Below are positions 17,251 to 26,304 of a stretch of 64,000 nucleotides of DNA, one piece after another. Under the pieces are notes generated by a model that was not told the origin of the DNA, searched no databases, and saw only the letters and a program-made list of their open reading frames with translations. Each line of letters starts with the position of its first letter. Position 1 is the stretch's first letter. This stretch comes from Candidatus Woesearchaeota archaeon (GTDB taxonomy: Archaea; Nanobdellota; Nanobdellia; Woesearchaeales; JABGXB01): NCBI GenBank assembly GCA_018675975.1, contig JABGXB010000002.1:442098-506097 (forward strand), in the 5' to 3' direction. The translations under genes and the position numbers were made by a program.

Positions 17251-17841
17251 ATGGAAAATAAATCTTTGGGTTTAATTATTGGTATTATTATTGCGATTTT
17301 TGGATTAACCTTTGTTTTATATAAAATAGTATTTCCTTTATTTTCTACTACAAATGTTAATTTAAATTATATTGTAGATCAATTTGATGAAGCAATTGAA
17401 AGTGATTTATTATTGCATGGGTGTAGTTTACAAATTCCTTTGTATAATGAAGAATCTATATTATTATTTACTAAAACTATGAATAAAATTATTTATGGTG
17501 ATGGGAATGTGATTGCAAAACCATCGAAATTTATGAATAAAAATATAATTTGTGCTTGTGATGATGTATCTGTAGATATTGTTTGTCAAAATAGTTTATT
17601 ATGTAGGGAGATTGAATATGTACCTAAACCGTTTCAAAATACTAAATATTATGATCCTAAAGCAAAATATTATTTTTCTTCAAAAACAGAATTGTCAAAA
17701 AAACATGATCTTTTTCCTTTTGTGAATATGATGTATTATTTAAGACTTCAAGATTCTGAATTGGAGATTTATCCTATATTTGGCTTAAGTTCTAATAAAA
17801 TTCAAGAAGTATATGATTTAGATCGGTGTATTATTAATTAA
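17251..17841 (+). CDS. Membrane-anchored Cys-containing operon protein
   Basis: The 196 residues have a short MENKS head and one helix (about 7-30), then an outer domain with IICACDD near residue 99, NSLLC, and a Tyr/Lys-rich end. It may belong to the same Cys-domain group as the 14278 and 15258 products. A TATA-like TTTAAAAT lies about 30 nt upstream, but the gap to the previous gene is only 34 nt. No recognised function. Confidence 0.6.
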   Translation: MENKSLGLIIGIIIAIFGLTFVLYKIVFPLFSTTNVNLNYIVDQFDEAIESDLLLHGCSLQIPLYNEESILLFTKTMNKIIYGDGNVIAKPSKFMNKNIICACDDVSVDIVCQNSLLCREIEYVPKPFQNTKYYDPKAKYYFSSKTELSKKHDLFPFVNMMYYLRLQDSELEIYPIFGLSSNKIQEVYDLDRCIIN

Positions 17842-17883
17842 TAAATTATTAAATTTATAAATGTCATTTCATTTATTCTTAAT

Positions 17884-18582
17884 ATGAATTCAAAAGGGGA
17901 TGGTGAAATACTTAGTTTACAAGTTATTTTATTATTAGTTTTAGTTATTGGTATATCAGTTTATTTGTTTTTTTTATTTAATTCATTAAATAATTTAAAT
18001 TATATTTATGATGAAATGGATTTTGAGAATAATTTTTTGGCTATTCATATGCTGTCAAGTCAAAATGATGGTTTTTTTGTATTGGATTATAATAGAAAAT
18101 CTAATTATTCTTTTAATAATGAATATTTTACTAAACGATCTGCGGCTATAACGAATAGGCCTTTATTTTTTAATTCAAAAATAAATAATTTTGATTTTAG
18201 TATGGATAATATTAAATTATTATTTAAATCACAAAAAATATTAAATTTTAATTCGGATGAGTGTCAAAGAGATTTTTTTCCACAAAACGTTAAATTATTG
18301 TTTGATTTTGATGATTCGGATTGGTCTAAACAATTTATGGATAATATAAAAAAATTATTTGAAAATAAAGATATTATTATAGATGAAAGTTCGAATTTTA
18401 AAATTAATTTTATTTTTTCTGATAATAATGAAGTTAAAATTAATTCTAATACAAATAAATATTTTTGTGATATTTATACTGTTAAAGAACAAAATTATAA
18501 TATTGTATTTAATTTAAAAAATAATGATGATTCAAGTTATGCTAAAATTTTAGAGTTTATGGAGGAAATTCGAATTGAATAA
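17884..18582 (+). CDS. Pseudopilin-like protein, MNSKGDGE start
   Basis: The 232 residues start MNSKGDGEILSLQVILLLVL: a K-G head, Glu at about the fifth mature position and a helix, the pattern of type IV pilins and pseudopilins. The outer domain is long, Asn/Asp-rich and has only two Cys. Its end overlaps the next TTG start by 8 nt. Together with the two following genes it forms a set with near-identical heads (N-K-G). Confidence 0.62.
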   Translation: MNSKGDGEILSLQVILLLVLVIGISVYLFFLFNSLNNLNYIYDEMDFENNFLAIHMLSSQNDGFFVLDYNRKSNYSFNNEYFTKRSAAITNRPLFFNSKINNFDFSMDNIKLLFKSQKILNFNSDECQRDFFPQNVKLLFDFDDSDWSKQFMDNIKKLFENKDIIIDESSNFKINFIFSDNNEVKINSNTNKYFCDIYTVKEQNYNIVFNLKNNDDSSYAKILEFMEEIRIE

Positions 18583-19063
18583 AAAGGGTGAGGGGTATAA
18601 TCCAATTTTTTGGATGATAATTATTATTTTTACTATAATAGTTGTAACTTTATCCAATATATTATTATTTAATATGAAAAATATTAGTTTAGATATGACT
18701 AAATCTGAAGTAAATGTAATTGAATTTAAATTATTAAACTCATTTTTGATGACTGATTCAAATAATCTAAATTATAATAATTTTAATCAAAATTATATGA
18801 ATACTTATTTTAATATTGATGAGAGAAATGATTTTTCTGCTAAAATTATATTAAAAATAATGAAAAATAATGAATTATTAGAAACTAAAATATTATATTT
18901 TAATAAGGATAAATATGATAGAGATATTATCCGAATCGATTCTAGTGGGAGTGGGAGTAAAAAAATAATTTCAAAAAAAAGACAAATCCCTATTGAAAAT
19001 TATAAATTTGGAAATTTTATGGGTCTTGTTGAAATGCAATTTTTGGTGAATAATTATGAATAA
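18575..19063 (+). CDS. Pseudopilin-like protein, MNKKGEGY start
   Basis: The 162 residues have the head MNKKGEGYNPIFWMIIIIFT then one helix to about residue 31 and a beta-rich hydrophilic domain. The start is TTG, with GGAGGA 8 nt upstream inside the previous gene. There are no Cys. The K-K-G head and 8-nt overlaps on both sides indicate translational coupling. Its size is similar to minor pseudopilins; no specific family was recognised. Confidence 0.62.
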   Translation: MNKKGEGYNPIFWMIIIIFTIIVVTLSNILLFNMKNISLDMTKSEVNVIEFKLLNSFLMTDSNNLNYNNFNQNYMNTYFNIDERNDFSAKIILKIMKNNELLETKILYFNKDKYDRDIIRIDSSGSGSKKIISKKRQIPIENYKFGNFMGLVEMQFLVNNYE

Positions 19064-19673
19064 TAAGGGTGTACTTGAATATTTTACATGGGGCGTTTAT
19101 TTACTTATTATTTTTATAATATTTTTGTCTGCTTCTATAATTTTAACTTTTGTAATTGAAGATGAACAAAAAATAATTAAGAAATCTGACAGTTTATATT
19201 TTAATGATGTAATTAATGAATGGAATAGGGCTTATTCTGATTTTGGAAATACTAATTATGATGATGTGAATGCATATTTGTCAAAAGCTTATATCAATAG
19301 TGATATTGATATGTCTAAAAAAATGCAAGATAATATATTTTATGAATATGAAAATGAAATTAATATCGATAATATAAAAAATGAATTTAATAATTATTTT
19401 AGTGCTATTGATTTCAATTACACTTTAATTGTTAATGTTCCAGATTTTTCGGCCATAGCTAAAAATAAAAATATTAATGAACGAAAAAGAAGTGTATTGT
19501 TTTGTTTTATTTTAGAGAGTGAAAATTTTAGATGTTCACCATTTGTTAAACAGAGTTATTTAAATGGAGTGGAAAATATAATTTATTCAAAAACGGTAAA
19601 ACATTATGTTTTATTTGAAAATGATCCTATTGAATATGAGGTAATATATGAAATTATTGAAAAGAAAAGCTGA
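19056..19673 (+). CDS. Pseudopilin-like protein, MNNKGVLE start
   Basis: The 205 residues start MNNKGVLEYFTWGVYLLIIF with one helix to about residue 33 and an outer domain with a Cys pair (LFCFILES, FRC) near residues 150-165. It overlaps the previous gene by 8 nt and the SLT gene by 26 nt, so it is tightly coupled to the SLT protein. GGTGA lies 7 nt before the ATG. Confidence 0.62.
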   Translation: MNNKGVLEYFTWGVYLLIIFIIFLSASIILTFVIEDEQKIIKKSDSLYFNDVINEWNRAYSDFGNTNYDDVNAYLSKAYINSDIDMSKKMQDNIFYEYENEINIDNIKNEFNNYFSAIDFNYTLIVNVPDFSAIAKNKNINERKRSVLFCFILESENFRCSPFVKQSYLNGVENIIYSKTVKHYVLFENDPIEYEVIYEIIEKKS

Positions 19674-22230
19674 CGGTAATTTTTATTATGTATTTTTAAC
19701 TGTATTTTTTATTTTGTCAGTTTTATTTGCATTTACTACTTTGTTAAATAATATTAATGAAATACAAAAAACTGAATATTTGCCTTTTGTAAATTCTGCT
19801 AAATTATTATTAGATAAATATAATAATAATAAATTTGAAAAAACTAATGTAATAAATATAAATTCTCAAAATTCAATTTTAGATTTTTATACAAATGAAA
19901 TTTATTTAAATAATTGTGATAAAATAGATTATGCTATTATTGGTGAATATTGTGATTTTAATAATAATTTAAATTTTTATTATAGGAATAAATTGTCTAA
20001 TTTTGGTAATATTAAACAAAATGAGGAAAATTTAATTATTGATTCTTTTTTAGATAAACCTACTGTTCAAGTAATTGGTGGTAGTGATGATATTAAAACT
20101 TTTATTTTAGATCCTAAAAATAATATTAAACCGCGAATGATTTCTAAACTAAAGTCATTTAATAAAAAATTAAAAAATAGTGATGACTTTGATAAATTAA
20201 ATAGATTTCTTTTAATGGTAAAAAATGAATTATTAAAAAATCCTATTGATGGCTTTGATGAGTATGATATTATGGGTTTGATTAGTCAAGAAAGTGATTT
20301 TAGATCTAATATATATAGATGTGAAAAAAGCATTTTAGATAAATATAAGTCTGGTTCATATAGTTCATTAATTAATAATTGTGATAGTTGTGAAAAACAA
20401 ATTAGTGAATTTAAATTATCTTTAATTAAAAGTGGTGGTTTAAAGGATTGTCCTGCTATTGCATCATCAGGTGGTTTAACTCAAGTTTTACTTCCAACTG
20501 CACGTGGTTATGATAAATCTTTTGAGTTTGAAGATTTTTTTATACCATCTAAATCTATTGCAATAGGTATTACTGCATTAAAATCAATGAAAAAATCTGT
20601 TGGTGTTGATGATAAAAATTCTGTTTTTGTTGCATATAATGGTGGTCCTACAAGACTTAGAAATTTAAAATCTAAATTTAATGGTGAATTTAAATTAAAT
20701 AATTATTTTAATGAATATACTAATACATTTAAATTAACTTTGCCAATTTCATATGCAATAAGAGTGAGTTTGCAATCATTAATGATTAAAGATTTATTTG
20801 AAAATGGAAAATTAGAATCTTTTGATTATTATTTAGATTTGTTTTTAAATACAAATAATAATTTAAAAATGTCAAAAATGTCTGATGGTAATATTTCTTA
20901 TTTTTATAATAATCAATTAAGTAATGAAATTGTTGATTTATCCAAAAAATTTAATTTTAATAATAATTGTCAAATAGATGGATCGGAAGAAAAAATAAAA
21001 GACTGTATTAAAAAAATTGACAATTTTAATGTTTATAGTTATGAATTAAATGATAATATTGATTTTTATAATAATTATTATAGTAATTTAAATAATTGTT
21101 ATTTTGATTTCAATATTAATAATGAAAATTTACAAAAATATAATATTAATACGGGTTTATATGAATTAATAATCAATGAACCTAGTTTTATTGAACCCAA
21201 TTTAAAGTATAGTGTGAATAGAATTTATTTTGAGTCAACTGATGGTGGCTCAAGGAAATTATATATTAAAGATGGTGTTCCAAGAATAATCAATTCTGAT
21301 GATAATTTAATTAAATGTAATAGTTTTTCAAATTTTGTTTTATTAAATGGTACATTTAAGCATTCATTTAATTCTTTTAATATTAAAAAGAAATTCAAGG
21401 GATATGTGGATTTGGGTAAATCTAGTTCTAATTATGGTCTTGAAATTGATATTATGAATGTAAAAGGTACTAATAAATATGGTGCAATTAGATTTGATTT
21501 ATTTGATGATTTACCACACTCTATTCAATTGAAATCTAATAAAAAATCAGCCGATTTTAAATTAAATGATTTTGAATATATTAATTATAATGATTTAAAA
21601 AATACTTTAAAAAATAATTTTCCTTTTTTTAATAATGGTTTAATTTATTTTAATAATAATATAAAAGTTGATTATGATGATACAATATTTGTTTATTTAG
21701 ATGAAAATAAATTATACTATAACTTGGCAGATGACTATTATTATTTAATTTTTAATTTAAATGATTATAATTTAAATAATATTGAAAAATTATTTTTAAA
21801 TTTTAAAAATATAAATGATGAGGTTAAACCCATTACAGAATTTATATTATCAAATGTTGGTGTAACTTCAATATTAAAGCAAGTATTAGTTGAAGAAATT
21901 ATTATTGATGGTCATATTAATTATAGATTTTTATTAAATTTAGGTTCTAATTCTTGGGATAATAATCAAGTCTATGGGGATGTGAATTCAATTGAAATGG
22001 TTAAAAGAAATTTTAATACTGTGGAAATGCCTGATTTATTTAAAAAAATAAATTCTAAAATAAATGATTTAATTAATTTGGAAAATGAATTAATTGAAAC
22101 TAAAAAAGTAAATTTTAATAAAATTCAAGATGGGGTTTATGAAGTTATTTTAAAAGATTTTAATTATAATTCTGCCATTGGTTTTAAAATAGATAATAAT
22201 CCATATATTTTTATGTTTGATTTTAGATAG
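19648..22230 (+). CDS. Membrane-anchored protein with lytic transglycosylase (SLT) domain
   Basis: The 860 residues begin with a pilin-like basic/Gly head (KRKADGNF) and one helix (about 10-32). Residues about 180-340 show the SLT/GH23 motifs in order: ISQESDFRS with catalytic Glu215, SSGGLTQVLLPTARG (273-287, family G-L-M-Q...P-x-T-A) and AYNGGP (329-334, family AYN-x-G). An insertion of roughly 60 residues with a C-D-S-C pair separates the first two. The last 500 residues are Asn-rich and unrecognised. The family cleaves peptidoglycan glycan strands, which archaea lack, so the target may be another cell's wall, or the domain may be repurposed. It ends the operon. Confidence 0.72.
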   Translation: MKLLKRKADGNFYYVFLTVFFILSVLFAFTTLLNNINEIQKTEYLPFVNSAKLLLDKYNNNKFEKTNVININSQNSILDFYTNEIYLNNCDKIDYAIIGEYCDFNNNLNFYYRNKLSNFGNIKQNEENLIIDSFLDKPTVQVIGGSDDIKTFILDPKNNIKPRMISKLKSFNKKLKNSDDFDKLNRFLLMVKNELLKNPIDGFDEYDIMGLISQESDFRSNIYRCEKSILDKYKSGSYSSLINNCDSCEKQISEFKLSLIKSGGLKDCPAIASSGGLTQVLLPTARGYDKSFEFEDFFIPSKSIAIGITALKSMKKSVGVDDKNSVFVAYNGGPTRLRNLKSKFNGEFKLNNYFNEYTNTFKLTLPISYAIRVSLQSLMIKDLFENGKLESFDYYLDLFLNTNNNLKMSKMSDGNISYFYNNQLSNEIVDLSKKFNFNNNCQIDGSEEKIKDCIKKIDNFNVYSYELNDNIDFYNNYYSNLNNCYFDFNINNENLQKYNINTGLYELIINEPSFIEPNLKYSVNRIYFESTDGGSRKLYIKDGVPRIINSDDNLIKCNSFSNFVLLNGTFKHSFNSFNIKKKFKGYVDLGKSSSNYGLEIDIMNVKGTNKYGAIRFDLFDDLPHSIQLKSNKKSADFKLNDFEYINYNDLKNTLKNNFPFFNNGLIYFNNNIKVDYDDTIFVYLDENKLYYNLADDYYYLIFNLNDYNLNNIEKLFLNFKNINDEVKPITEFILSNVGVTSILKQVLVEEIIIDGHINYRFLLNLGSNSWDNNQVYGDVNSIEMVKRNFNTVEMPDLFKKINSKINDLINLENELIETKKVNFNKIQDGVYEVILKDFNYNSAIGFKIDNNPYIFMFDFR

Positions 22231-22271
22231 TTTTAGCATATATTTTTAAATATGTTTTTTTAGTTTATTTT

Positions 22272-23957
22272 ATGGATTATAAAATAAAAATTGTTGAGTT
22301 GTTAAAAAATTGTGGTTTTGATATTAATGTTGATTTAATTACTATACCTCCAAATAAAAAGTTTGGTGATTTTTCTTGTCCTATGTTTTCATTTGCAAAG
22401 GAGTTAAAAAAAAGTCCAAATCAAATTGCTCAAGATTTATGTTCAAAACTGTCTGATTCAAATTTTGAAAAAATTGTTAGTGAAGGGCCATATTTGAATT
22501 TTTATATTAATAGAAAAGAATTTATTAAAGATGCAATTAATAAAATTTTAAATAGACAATTTGATTATTTAATTAGAGAGGATTTGAAAAAAATAATGGT
22601 TGAATATATTTCACCAAATTCAAATAAGCCTTTACATATTGGTCATTTGCGAAATTTACTTTTAGGTCAGTTATATTCTAAATTATTAAAAAAAGTGGGA
22701 AACGAAGTTGTTGAGACTTGTTTAATTAATGATCGTGGACTTCATATTTGTAAATCAATGGTTGCATATAAAAAATTTGGAAATGATATTGAACCTGATA
22801 TAAAAGGAGATCATTTTGTGGGGAATTATTATATTGAATTTGAAAAACAATTAAAGGAAGATCCAGATTTAATTGAAGAAGCTAATCAAATGTTAATTGA
22901 TTGGGAAAATGATAATTTAGAAGTTAAACAATTATGGAGAAAAATGAATGATTGGTCTGAGTCTGGTCAAAAAGAAACGTGGCAAAAATTTGGTATAAAT
23001 TTTAATCAAATATATTATGAGTCACAAATGTATAAATTTGGAAAAGAAATTGTTGAAGAGGGTATTAAAAAAGGTGTCTTTAAAGAGGATGATGGTGTGA
23101 TAATTGCTGATTTGTCTGATTATAATTTAGATATTATTGTAGCAATTCGTGCAAATGGTACAAGTTTGTATTTAGTTCAAGATTTATATTTGGCAATATT
23201 AAAAGTAAAAGAATATTCAATAGATTCTTCAGTTTATGTTATTGGAAAAGAACAAGATCATTATATGCGACAATTATTTAAAATTCTAGAATTATTGGGT
23301 TTTGATTGGGCAAAAAATCTTTATCATTTATCTTATGGTCATATTGAATTAAAATCGGGTCGTATGAAGAGTAGAGAAGGAAAAATTGTTGAAACTGATG
23401 ATTTATTAAAAGAAATAACTGATTTAATTTCTGTGCAATTAGTTGAAAGAAATTCAAATTACTCTAGTGATGAATTAGATTATTTATCAAAAAATATTGC
23501 GATGGCTGCAATAAGATATTATATATTAAAATTTGATAATAAAAAAGATTTTACTTATGATGAAGAAAGTAGTTTGCGTTTTGATGGGGATACTGGTGTA
23601 TATTTATTATATACTTATGCAAGAATTAATTCTATTATAGATAAAATTAATTGTGAATTTAATTTTGATAATATTAATTTAAATTTATTTGAACATGATA
23701 TTGAGTTTGAATTAATTGAAAAATTAAGTAATATTGATGAAGTTGTAAAAGAAGCAACAAAAAAGCATAAGCTTTCATATTTATGTAATTATTTTATGGA
23801 TTTAGCTCAAACATTTAATACCTATTATTCACAGGTACAAATACTTGATGGTAATGATGATAGACAGAAAACAAAATATGTTTTTTTAAAATGTATTTTG
23901 ATTGTATTTGAAGAATTATTTGATTTATTATCAATAAAGCCACTTAAAAATATTTAA
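22272..23957 (+). CDS. argS: Arginine--tRNA ligase
   Basis: Class I aminoacyl-tRNA synthetase, 561 residues. It has the N-terminal Add-1-like domain, SPNSNKPLHIGHLRN holding the HIGH motif, the GRMKSREGK segment in the place of KMSKS, and the C-terminal helical anticodon-binding domain (TYARINSI...). The enzyme charges tRNA-Arg and, unusually for the class, needs the tRNA for activation. A TTTTTAAATA-type promoter lies about 25 nt before the ATG. Its end overlaps the DUF192 gene by 14 nt. Confidence 0.95.
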   Translation: MDYKIKIVELLKNCGFDINVDLITIPPNKKFGDFSCPMFSFAKELKKSPNQIAQDLCSKLSDSNFEKIVSEGPYLNFYINRKEFIKDAINKILNRQFDYLIREDLKKIMVEYISPNSNKPLHIGHLRNLLLGQLYSKLLKKVGNEVVETCLINDRGLHICKSMVAYKKFGNDIEPDIKGDHFVGNYYIEFEKQLKEDPDLIEEANQMLIDWENDNLEVKQLWRKMNDWSESGQKETWQKFGINFNQIYYESQMYKFGKEIVEEGIKKGVFKEDDGVIIADLSDYNLDIIVAIRANGTSLYLVQDLYLAILKVKEYSIDSSVYVIGKEQDHYMRQLFKILELLGFDWAKNLYHLSYGHIELKSGRMKSREGKIVETDDLLKEITDLISVQLVERNSNYSSDELDYLSKNIAMAAIRYYILKFDNKKDFTYDEESSLRFDGDTGVYLLYTYARINSIIDKINCEFNFDNINLNLFEHDIEFELIEKLSNIDEVVKEATKKHKLSYLCNYFMDLAQTFNTYYSQVQILDGNDDRQKTKYVFLKCILIVFEELFDLLSIKPLKNI

Positions 23958-24270
23958 TTGATTTTATTTTTTTAAATTGTCTATATTTTTTATATAGTGG
24001 TATTTCAATTATTTTATTTGTATTTTTGGGTATTTTTTTAAAAGAAATGAATGGATATAGTATTTTTTGTTCTATTATTTTATTTTCTTTATCTAAAAAT
24101 ATTATATTAATTTTGTAGAATACGAAAAACATGTGTACTAAATCATATGTTTTTATATTATTAAATAAAATTGGCCGGGGGTTTATTTGAAACATTAAAC
24201 CAATTGCATTTTGTAAAACATTTTTGCTATTTTTACATATAATTGTTTGATTATTTAATTTTATTTTCAT
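23944..24270 (-). CDS. DUF192 family protein
   Basis: The 108 residues show the DUF192 hallmarks in order: AIGLMFQ, then YDLVHMFFVFYKINIIFLDKE (family H-x-F-F-M...I-D-V-x-F-L-D) and ILYPFISFK. There is no signal peptide, so unlike many bacterial relatives it is cytoplasmic. The biochemical function of DUF192 is not known. It overlaps argS convergently. Confidence 0.75.
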   Translation of the reverse strand: MKIKLNNQTIICKNSKNVLQNAIGLMFQINPRPILFNNIKTYDLVHMFFVFYKINIIFLDKENKIIEQKILYPFISFKKIPKNTNKIIEIPLYKKYRQFKKIKSIKYF

Positions 24271-24373
24271 TTTATCTTTAATTTACAATTTTATTGAAAT
24301 CTTTTTAGTTTAATTAATTTTTTTTTGATTTATTTATAATTATTATTTTTAAGTTTTAATTTATATATATATT

Positions 24374-25522
24374 ATGAAAAAAATAATTTTTATATTTTTT
24401 ATAATACTTACTGCTTCATTTGTTTTTTCTTTTTATTTTCAGAATGAAGTTACATTGGATAGTGATTTTGAAATATTAGATGTTTTTTTTTGTCCTCATG
24501 ATTATTGTGGTAAAAAATTAATTTCTTTTATCAATATGGCAAATAAATCATTATATTGTGCATTTTATGATATTGATGATAAATATATAATTAATTCTAT
24601 AATAAATAAAAGTAATGAAATTGATGTTTCAATTTTAGTTGATAAATCTAATGACATTGAGTTTTTTAAAAAAATTGATCAAAATGGTTTAATGCATCAT
24701 AAATTTTGTTTAATTGATGATGAATATGTATTTGTTGGTTCATATAATCCTACAATAAATGGTGCATATAAAAATAATAATAATATTATTATTTTAAAAG
24801 GAAAGTCTGCCTATGATGAATATTATAATGAATTTTTAAGATTAAATGGACTTGATTATAAATATAAATCTAAATTTATTAAATTTAATAGACATATTTA
24901 TGAAACATTATATAATAAAATTAAAAGTGCAAATAAAAGTATAAAAATAGCGGCATTTACTTTTACAGATCCTGATTTGGCTGATTTAATTATTGAAAAG
25001 CATTTGAGTGGTATTGATGTAAAAATATTGTTGGAAAAACGCCAAATTTCAAAATGGTCTCAATATGAACGTTTTTTAAAATATGATATTGTAAAAAAAG
25101 ATTTTAATAAAAACAATATGCATAATAAATTTTTTATAATTGATGATAAACTTGTAATTACTGGGTCATATAATCCCACTAGAAATGCTAAAAATAGAAA
25201 TAGTGAAAATATAATTATTATAGACGATCAAAAATACATAAATGACTTCATTAGTGAATTTAATTTCTTATATAATCCAAATAATTATGGTGTGAATTAT
25301 ACTCTTTTAAAAAACAAAAATTATATTTTATATATTGATATAAATTTTAATAAAACAATTATTAAAAAAATAATTTTAAATGATAAATATAATTATACTA
25401 GAGTTTATTTTGAAAATGATTTTTTTCTTATAAAAAATAATAAAAATTATTTTGATTTAATTGATAGTAATAATTATGTCATTAAAAGAATAAGTAAAAA
25501 AGAATATTATGAATTAATTTAA
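24374..25522 (+). CDS. Secreted phospholipase D-like protein, two HKD motifs
   Basis: The 382 residues have a signal peptide (1-20) and two PLD half-domains: HHKFCLID (H108, K110, D115) followed by GSYNPT, and HNKFFIID (H250, K252, D257) followed by GSYNPT. Both catalytic triads are complete, so it should cleave or transfer phosphodiesters, in lipids or nucleic acid, outside the cell. About 80 residues after the second motif form an unrecognised tail. A small FFCPHDYC Cys pair near residue 40 may form a disulfide. Its end overlaps the 25519 gene by 4 nt. Confidence 0.85.
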   Translation: MKKIIFIFFIILTASFVFSFYFQNEVTLDSDFEILDVFFCPHDYCGKKLISFINMANKSLYCAFYDIDDKYIINSIINKSNEIDVSILVDKSNDIEFFKKIDQNGLMHHKFCLIDDEYVFVGSYNPTINGAYKNNNNIIILKGKSAYDEYYNEFLRLNGLDYKYKSKFIKFNRHIYETLYNKIKSANKSIKIAAFTFTDPDLADLIIEKHLSGIDVKILLEKRQISKWSQYERFLKYDIVKKDFNKNNMHNKFFIIDDKLVITGSYNPTRNAKNRNSENIIIIDDQKYINDFISEFNFLYNPNNYGVNYTLLKNKNYILYIDINFNKTIIKKIILNDKYNYTRVYFENDFFLIKNNKNYFDLIDSNNYVIKRISKKEYYELI

Positions 25523-26055
25523 ATCATTTCATTTATTATATCTTGGCTTTTTTTTGTTGCTAATTCTATACCAGGATATTTATTTTCTAATTTTTCTAAA
25601 AATGTTTTTAGGATTTCAAAATCTGATTTTTTTATTTTAAAATTATTCATAAATATTTTATCTAATTCATCTATATTTACGTTTTGTAATTCTAATTCTT
25701 TATTACTTACATTTTCAAATAGAAATATAATATTATCAAATTCAATCTTTTTATTTAAAATAAAATGTGAAAGTAAAATAATGTCTTTGTAAAATGCACT
25801 TAGTGGATATATAATTTTTTCTTTTGTTTTATTTAACTCATTTTTTCCAATTATTTTTAATTCTGATTTTTTATTATTAATTATAATTTTTTTAATTAAA
25901 TCCGTGGCATAATCATCTATTTTAAAATCTGTTTTCAAATACAATAATTTAGTTTTATCTTTTATTGTTTTTTTTACTCTTTTGTATATGTGGTTTTTTA
26001 AATTATTTGAGTTAACTATTTTATTATCTTCTTGACCAATTATGTTTAATTTCAT
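25519..26055 (-). CDS. Hypothetical cytoplasmic protein
   Basis: The 178 residues are Lys/Ile/Asn-rich, with alternating helix and strand but no recognised motif. The ATG at 26055 is preferred over an in-frame TTG at 26067, because TATAAATAC stands about 25 nt upstream, consistent with a leaderless start. I cannot assign a function. Confidence 0.6.
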   Translation of the reverse strand: MKLNIIGQEDNKIVNSNNLKNHIYKRVKKTIKDKTKLLYLKTDFKIDDYATDLIKKIIINNKKSELKIIGKNELNKTKEKIIYPLSAFYKDIILLSHFILNKKIEFDNIIFLFENVSNKELELQNVNIDELDKIFMNNFKIKKSDFEILKTFLEKLENKYPGIELATKKSQDIINEMI

Positions 26056-26243
26056 ATTATTGATCAATTTAGAGTATTTATATAATTATTCTTCTGTATT
26101 ATGCTATGTTATAATGCTATATTAGTGGATTTGATTTTGTTTAAATTTGTTTATGAATTAAAAATATATAATCTAATATATTAATTTTGTATTGATTTTA
26201 TTTTTAAATACATTAATATATTTAATTTTTGGTATTTCACCTC

Positions 26244-26272
26244 TTTCCCGGATGAGTTATTCATTCGGGAAA
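26244..26272. repeat. 13-bp hairpin/palindrome upstream of the M42 gene
   Basis: TTTCCCGGATGAG and TTCATTCGGGAAA pair over 13 positions (two G-T) around a 3-nt loop. The element is GC-rich in an AT-rich gap of 249 nt (26056-26304) and sits just before TATTTTTAAATT, the probable TATA box of the gene at 26305. No known transcript from either side ends here, so an operator or small structured RNA is more likely than a terminator. The rest of the gap shows only AT-rich sequence with ATGCTAT repeats near 26100-26120. Confidence 0.55.
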
Positions 26273-26304
26273 TATTTTTAAATTAAAACATTCATTTTTT
26301 TGTA

